21,047 nt of DNA from Bacteroidota bacterium (GTDB lineage Bacteria > Bacteroidota > Bacteroidia > Bacteroidales > Prolixibacteraceae), in contig JAEYNZ010000107.1 in NCBI GenBank assembly GCA_023412195.1, positions 1-21,047 of the forward strand. The letters run 5' to 3'. Under the pieces are notes generated by a model. The model ran no database searches, had not been told where the DNA came from, and was given only the letters and a program-made list of their open reading frames with translations. Numbering within the stretch: position 1 is the first letter of the stretch; the number at the start of each line of letters is the position of its first letter. The position numbers were made by a program, and so were the translations under genes. This document shows positions 17,238 to 21,047 of the stretch, in pieces.

Positions 17238-18004
17238 TAGTTGTAAAAAATGTATATAAATCATTTGATGGAGAACCTATACTCAAGAATATCTCCACTA
17301 CATTTGAAGCAGGGATAACGAATCTCATTATTGGCCGAAGTGGATCAGGAAAAACTGTGCTTGTGAAGTCCATTCTTGGCTTATTTGAAATTGACAGTGG
17401 TGAGATCTGGTATAATGACCGGAACCTGGTGACTATGCATCACAGGGACAGGAAAATCATGAGGCAGGAGATTGGTATGGTGTTTCAGGGAGGTGCCCTG
17501 TTCGACAGTCTGTCGGTTTCCGCCAATGTAAGGTTTCCTTTGGATATGTTTACCAATATGACTCTAAAGGAAAAACTTAAGAGGGTTAATTTTTGTCTCG
17601 ATCATGTGAATATTGAGCCGAATGCGCACAGGCTATCACCGAGTGAAATTAGCGGGGGGATGCAGAAAAGGGTTGCAATTGCAAGGGCTATTTCATTAAA
17701 TCCGAAATATTTGTTTTGCGATGAGCCAAACTCAGGACTCGACCCTGAAACCTCAACAGTAATCGACCAGCTGATTCAAAGCCTTACCAAAGAGTTTAAT
17801 ATGACCACAATTATTAATACCCATGACATGAATTCGGTTATAGAAATTGGTGAATCTGTTTTGTTCATATCAAAAGGAGAGGTAGCATGGCAGGGAACCA
17901 ATAAAGAAATTTTGAACTCCGGCAACCAGAAGCTCAACGATTTTATTTTTGCGAACAAGCTTTATGCACAGATGAAAAAAGCTGAGGAGGAGGCTAAAAA
18001 GTAG
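17234..18004 (+). CDS. mlaF: MlaF-family ABC transporter ATP-binding protein
   Basis: The 256-aa protein is the ATPase partner of the overlapping MlaE-like permease. All nucleotide-binding motifs are intact: Walker A GRSGSGKT (34-41), Q-loop Gln85 in GMVFQGGALFDSL (81-93), signature SGGMQKR (140-146), Walker B LFCDEP (160-165) and switch histidine His197 in INTHDM. The GGALFDSL and SGGMQKRVAIARA segments are typical of the MlaF/Ttg2A branch rather than of other importers. The end is Lys/Glu-rich (MKKAEEEAKK). The gene is the last of the unit; a hairpin at 18184-18215 about 180 bases downstream may end the transcript. Energy from ATP hydrolysis would drive lipid transfer through MlaE. Confidence 0.93.
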   Translation: MIVVKNVYKSFDGEPILKNISTTFEAGITNLIIGRSGSGKTVLVKSILGLFEIDSGEIWYNDRNLVTMHHRDRKIMRQEIGMVFQGGALFDSLSVSANVRFPLDMFTNMTLKEKLKRVNFCLDHVNIEPNAHRLSPSEISGGMQKRVAIARAISLNPKYLFCDEPNSGLDPETSTVIDQLIQSLTKEFNMTTIINTHDMNSVIEIGESVLFISKGEVAWQGTNKEILNSGNQKLNDFIFANKLYAQMKKAEEEAKK

Positions 18005-18176
18005 CCTGGGTGTCAGCTATCCCAAAGGAAGAGATATATATAAAGAAGAAACCCTGAACACATCTAAAACGGCTCGTCATAATTTTTGAAACAGGATAAG
18101 GATGTTGCATATTGAACTGCAGGAACTGGATGATGTTTGGATCTGGATCATCACTACCTTAGGTTCTTTAGTAGTT

Positions 18177-18215
18177 AAAAAAAATCATCTACATTATGAA
18201 TGCAGATGATTTTTT
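18177..18215. terminator. bidirectional terminator between mlaF and tRNA-Gln
   Basis: A stem pairs ATCATCT (18184-18190) with AGATGAT (18204-18210), continues after one mismatch as CATT/AATG, and closes an ATG loop. Eight A's lie before and five more T's after it, so it can terminate the tRNA on the minus strand (T tract 18184-18177) and mlaEF on the plus strand. Confidence 0.85.
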
Positions 18216-18222
18216 AAGTTTG

Positions 18223-18295
18223 TTGTCCTGCCAGGGCTCGAACCTGGACTCTTCTGATCCAGAGTCAGACGTGTTGCCAATTACACCACAGGACA
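18223..18295 (-). tRNA. tRNA-Gln(CTG)
   Basis: The minus strand folds into a complete 73-nt cloverleaf. The acceptor stem TGTCCTG/CAGGACA pairs at all seven positions, the D-stem is GTGT/ACAC, the anticodon stem TCTGA/TCAGA holds the loop CTCTGGA, and the T-arm is CCAGG/TTCGAGC/CCTGG. The anticodon at positions 34-36 is CTG, reading CAG codons for glutamine. The 3' CCA is not encoded. It has its own -7-type promoter element and a terminator, so it is a single-gene unit on the strand opposite to its neighbours. Confidence 0.96.
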
Positions 18296-18331
18296 GTACA
18301 TAAATGAATTTTCCTGTTGGAAAACAGGTTG

Positions 18332-18339
18332 CAAAAATA
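18332..18339 (-). promoter_or_regulatory. -7 promoter box of tRNA-Gln
   Basis: The minus strand reads TATTTTTG followed by C, matching TAnnTTTG, 36 bases before the mature tRNA 5' end. A small hairpin, CCTGTT/GGAA/AACAGG on the plus strand (about 18313-18328), lies in the transcribed leader. Confidence 0.5.
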
Positions 18340-18675
18340 TAAAAACTTTTATAAATTGATTTTATTTTTCACAAATCTTCTTTCTGCTTTTATTTTAAAG
18401 TACCTGTGGCATTTCATTGCTTAAATACTAAATTCATCAGATATAAAGCAGGCATTTCTCATGGTCCAGCCTGCATACACTTCCGACAAGTCTCTTAATT
18501 ACTTTACAGATGGTTCTAAAAAGAAGCTGGAGTAGGATAGGTAATTAATTTGGATATGAATTCACATTATATATCTCTTATCTATGACTGTTTAAAATAT
18601 TTACACTGTATATAAATTAAACATATCTTGTAATTTGCTGTCTATTAGCGTTATGTGTTCTATTCTAAACTTGCC
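18340..18675. other. AT-rich gene-free region
   Basis: I see no credible gene here: all reading frames are short and broken by stops. No RNA gene or terminator is recognised. The structured regulatory part begins at 18676. Confidence 0.5.
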
Positions 18676-18790
18676 TGTTGAATATCTCAACACTTCATTA
18701 TGTTCACAATGTATCATATTTAAATATGAAGCTCTGATAATCAGAATGTTGTATCGGCGAAAATCTTTGGCACTCTAATTGGATAATATA
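18676..18790 (+). promoter_or_regulatory. upstream control region: three dyads and a sigma-54-like element
   Basis: Three inverted repeats follow one another: TGTTGA/TCAACA with a 5-nt spacer (18676-18692), the perfect 16-bp palindrome TCATATTTAAATATGA (18714-18729), and TCTGATAATCAGA (18733-18745). About 22 bases further on, TGGCACTCTAATTGG (18768-18782) fits the sigma-54 consensus TGGCAC-N5-TTGC except for the last base, where the normally key C is G. TATAATA-like sequence at 18783-18791 is an alternative sigma-70-type element. The arrangement resembles activator sites upstream of a promoter, but AT-rich DNA gives dyads by chance. Confidence 0.35.
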
Positions 18791-18864
18791 ATACAGCGTT
18801 TTGTAAATAATTAAAAATCAATAGCATGGTGTGGTTTAGAAAAATCAAATTTAACAAAAGAATC

Positions 18865-20523
18865 ATGAAAACTTTAAAATCTTTACTTTTAATCTGCGTG
18901 TTTTTGTTTGCTGGGCACGTGTCCTTTTCCTACGCAACAGGAACAGGAGGGAATCAAACTACAGGTACAGAAACAGGAAATGTAACAACAATTCCAGGGC
19001 TTCAGGAATTTGTGAGAAGCATGGCCTCAGGTTATAATTCCGCAACAGGAAAAGATATTTCAGTTATAACAACCGGAGAAATATCCAACCAGAAGGGAGT
19101 ATTGATATTACCTAAAGATCAGCTCGTGCAATTTCAGGGTGATTTACAATGGAAAATATTAATAGGCCATGAAATCATTGTTCCGGTAATTAATGCTGGC
19201 CATCCATTATTTAAGGAACTTACGGAGAAAGGCATGACCGCAGGAGCTTTTGAACAGATTCTTTCAGTCAATAAATGGCCTGATGGATTGAATGGTTCAG
19301 CCAGTGTTCCTGTAAAGTTATATATTCCTGATAATGAACCGATACTTTCTAAAGTTGCTCAGTTTTCGGGAGTAAAAACTATGGAAGGTTTCCGGTTGGC
19401 ATCTTCTAAAGATGTTTTTACTGCTGTTCAGAATGATGTGAATGCTATTGGATTCTGCAGGCTGGCTGACATCGTTACCGATGGGGAGAACCTTTTTGCC
19501 GAAAGGATTAAAATTATTCCTGTAGACAAAAATCAAAATGGTAAACTGGATGGTTTTGAAGATTTCTATTCTACACCTGCTGAATTCACTCGGGGAGTGT
19601 GGATCGGCAAGTATTCCAGAAAGTTGTGCAGTGATGTATATGCTGCATCCTTAACTATCCCTGAAAATGAAGAAACACTTTCATTTCTTGAATGGATGTT
19701 AAATGACGGACAGCAGCAGGTAGCTTCTTTGGGTTTTGTTAATCTTCTTACCAGGGAAAAAACAGCGGGAATGCTCACACTGAGACAACCTGGATCAGAA
19801 CCTCAATCTGCCCAGCCCATGCCATTTCTGAGTAAAGGATGGATGGTTATTATTGTTACGGGATTGTTTTTGGTGTTGTTTTTCATTGCCGCAATTACAA
19901 GAAGGAAAAAACAGGCACAGGTTGACAGCGACGATATCACCATAGCACCTGCTATGAATGTTAACCTGATTAAAGCACCGGCAGGCTTGCTTTACGATAA
20001 AACCCATACCTGGGTTTTCATGGAAAAGGACGGAATGGTTAGAATTGGCATTAATGACTTCCTTCAGCACATCACAGGATCATTATCGCAAATAAAGATG
20101 AAATCACCTGGTGAACAGATTCGAAAAGGTGAAAAAATGGTATCTGTTGTAAGGGGTGGCAAACACCTGGATCTTTATTCTCCTGTTACTGGTGTTATCA
20201 GAAAACAAAATGAGTCGGTTTTAAGCAATCCTTTAAAAGTAAATACCGAACCCTATGACAATGGCTGGCTGTATCAGGTAGAACCCCTTAACTGGGCCAG
20301 GGAAACCCGGTTCATGATCATGGCAGATAAATTCAGGGAATGGCTGGATGATGAATTTACACGCCTGAAGGATTTTATGGCTACATCAGCCAGTTCCAAC
20401 AGGGTTGTTTATGATCATATCGTACTTCAGGATGGAGGTGAGCTCACGGATAATGTACTTGCTGATATGGCCCCTGAAGTGTGGGAAGATTTTCAGAATC
20501 AATTTATTGACGTTTCCAAATAA
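18865..20523 (+). CDS. binding-protein-like / TM / degenerate GcvH-like fusion protein
   Basis: The gene is read from ATG 18865 (552 aa), which starts a standard signal peptide, MKTLKSLLLICVFLFAG; an ATG at 18826 would add 13 residues (565 aa, numbering used here). After the signal comes a region (about 55-315) resembling PstS-type phosphate-binding proteins, holding WKILIGHEIIVPVINAGHP. Within it DKNQNGKLDGFE (234-245) fits an EF-hand loop. One membrane helix follows (about 338-357), ended by RRKKQ, placing the rest in the cytoplasm. Residues 385-490 resemble glycine cleavage H protein (KTHTWVFMEKDGMVRIGIN, then LDLYSPVTGVI), but the lipoylation motif ESVKA is replaced by VRGGK. The last 70 residues match nothing I know. 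A gene for a HybA-like ferredoxin starts 43 bases downstream. I infer an accessory or sensing subunit of a membrane redox complex; the function is not known. Confidence 0.75.
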   Translation: MKTLKSLLLICVFLFAGHVSFSYATGTGGNQTTGTETGNVTTIPGLQEFVRSMASGYNSATGKDISVITTGEISNQKGVLILPKDQLVQFQGDLQWKILIGHEIIVPVINAGHPLFKELTEKGMTAGAFEQILSVNKWPDGLNGSASVPVKLYIPDNEPILSKVAQFSGVKTMEGFRLASSKDVFTAVQNDVNAIGFCRLADIVTDGENLFAERIKIIPVDKNQNGKLDGFEDFYSTPAEFTRGVWIGKYSRKLCSDVYAASLTIPENEETLSFLEWMLNDGQQQVASLGFVNLLTREKTAGMLTLRQPGSEPQSAQPMPFLSKGWMVIIVTGLFLVLFFIAAITRRKKQAQVDSDDITIAPAMNVNLIKAPAGLLYDKTHTWVFMEKDGMVRIGINDFLQHITGSLSQIKMKSPGEQIRKGEKMVSVVRGGKHLDLYSPVTGVIRKQNESVLSNPLKVNTEPYDNGWLYQVEPLNWARETRFMIMADKFREWLDDEFTRLKDFMATSASSNRVVYDHIVLQDGGELTDNVLADMAPEVWEDFQNQFIDVSK

Positions 20524-20566
20524 AAAATCATCTAAATCTTAATTATCATTAATTAATCCAAGAGTT

Positions 20567-21047
20567 ATGAGTATTGATCGGCGAAAATTTTTTAAGGTTG
20601 CCGGCATAACCGGTTTGTCCTTCATGGGATTAAATACCTCAGGTGCTCCGGCCAGTAAAGAAGATGAAACTGAATTTTACGGTGTTCTGTATGATTCAAA
20701 TATCTGTATTGGTTGCGGTGCCTGCGAAAAGGCCTGCGCTCAGGCACATGATCTTCCTGAACCTGAAGATAAGCCTGAAGCTGGGGTGGTACGTAAAACC
20801 AGTGTGAACCAGCGTTGTGCCCTTAACACATATGAAACTTCAGAAGGTGAAGTATATGTAAGGAACCAGTGTATGCACTGCAATGAGCCTGCTTGTGTTG
20901 CAGCCTGTTTAACCAAGGCTATGTACAAAACCAAGGAAGGCCCGGTAATATGGAGGGAAAACAAATGTATGGGTTGCCGTTACTGCATGGTTTCCTGTCC
21001 GTTTGATGTACCTAAGTTTGAATATGCCAGTACCAATCCCAAAATCC
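20567..21047 (+). CDS. Tat-exported HybA/NrfC-like 4Fe-4S protein (partial)
   Basis: The reading frame starts at ATG 20567 and is cut by the window end after 160 codons. It begins with a twin-arginine signal, DRRKFFKVAG (4-13), so the folded protein would be exported with its clusters. Three cysteine sets for [4Fe-4S] clusters are visible: C47/C50/C53/C57, C102/C105/C110/C114 and C134/C137/C140/C144; a fourth is expected beyond the edge. Segments such as GVLYDSNICIGC, RNQCMHCNEPAC and CMGCRYCMVSCPFDVPKFEY are closest to HybA, the electron-transfer subunit of periplasm-facing hydrogenase 2, and to NrfC/DmsB-type subunits. Such proteins usually pass electrons between a catalytic subunit and an NrfD/HybB membrane partner, which I would expect next. 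The gene is probably cotranscribed with the fusion gene 43 bases upstream. Confidence 0.88.
   Translation, partial: MSIDRRKFFKVAGITGLSFMGLNTSGAPASKEDETEFYGVLYDSNICIGCGACEKACAQAHDLPEPEDKPEAGVVRKTSVNQRCALNTYETSEGEVYVRNQCMHCNEPACVAACLTKAMYKTKEGPVIWRENKCMGCRYCMVSCPFDVPKFEYASTNPKI

Noticed and set aside
18102..18209. 35-codon ORF after mlaF, starting MLHIELQELDDVW
   Set aside because: It runs into the terminator hairpin, has no recognisable family, and its size is within chance expectation.

Overview
This window looks like a chromosomal segment of a free-living member of the Bacteroidota, probably near the Bacteroidales/Marinilabiliales. The evidence is the AT-rich intergenic DNA, several upstream elements matching the Bacteroidota -7 box TAnnTTTG, and Bacteroidota-typical protein types: a DUF5020 outer-membrane protein, a 7-TM AraC regulator, a lipoprotein RND adaptor and a short ManC. 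The assignment is inferred from gene content and no marker gene was searched.

Left part (1-8165), mostly minus strand. It opens with a tRNA-like sequence (35-126) whose anticodon arm is replaced by two perfect palindromes; a hairpin terminator follows. Next come a Tat-targeted family GH78 alpha-L-rhamnosidase-like enzyme (408-3104), a small exported DUF6448-type protein with a His-rich tail (3246-3896), and a membrane-anchored AraC-family regulator (4026-5162). A two-gene purine uptake unit (5417-7407) pairs a DUF5020/Tsx-like outer-membrane protein with an AzgA-type permease and ends in a strong terminator. A DUF2461 protein (7500-8165) is divergent from ispD.

Middle part (8219-16220). ispD starts at GTG. 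A tripartite efflux operon follows: TolC-like channel, lipoprotein adaptor and RND transporter. It has a good -7 promoter element, a possible 15-codon leader peptide, and a 15-bp terminator shared with the convergent gene for mannose-1-phosphate guanylyltransferase (manC).

Right part (16497-21047). A lipid-transport ABC permease/ATPase pair (MlaE/MlaF-like) overlaps by ATGA and has no MCE substrate-binding gene beside it. A tRNA-Gln(CTG) lies on the minus strand with its own promoter and terminator. An AT-rich gap of about 0.5 kb then carries three dyads and a sigma-54-like element. It leads into the most unusual gene here: a periplasmic binding-protein-like domain with an EF-hand-type loop, one membrane helix, and a cytoplasmic GcvH-like domain without the lipoyl-lysine motif. 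The gene after it encodes a Tat-exported HybA/NrfC-like iron-sulfur protein, cut by the window end. Together these two suggest the start of a membrane redox complex with an unusual accessory subunit.
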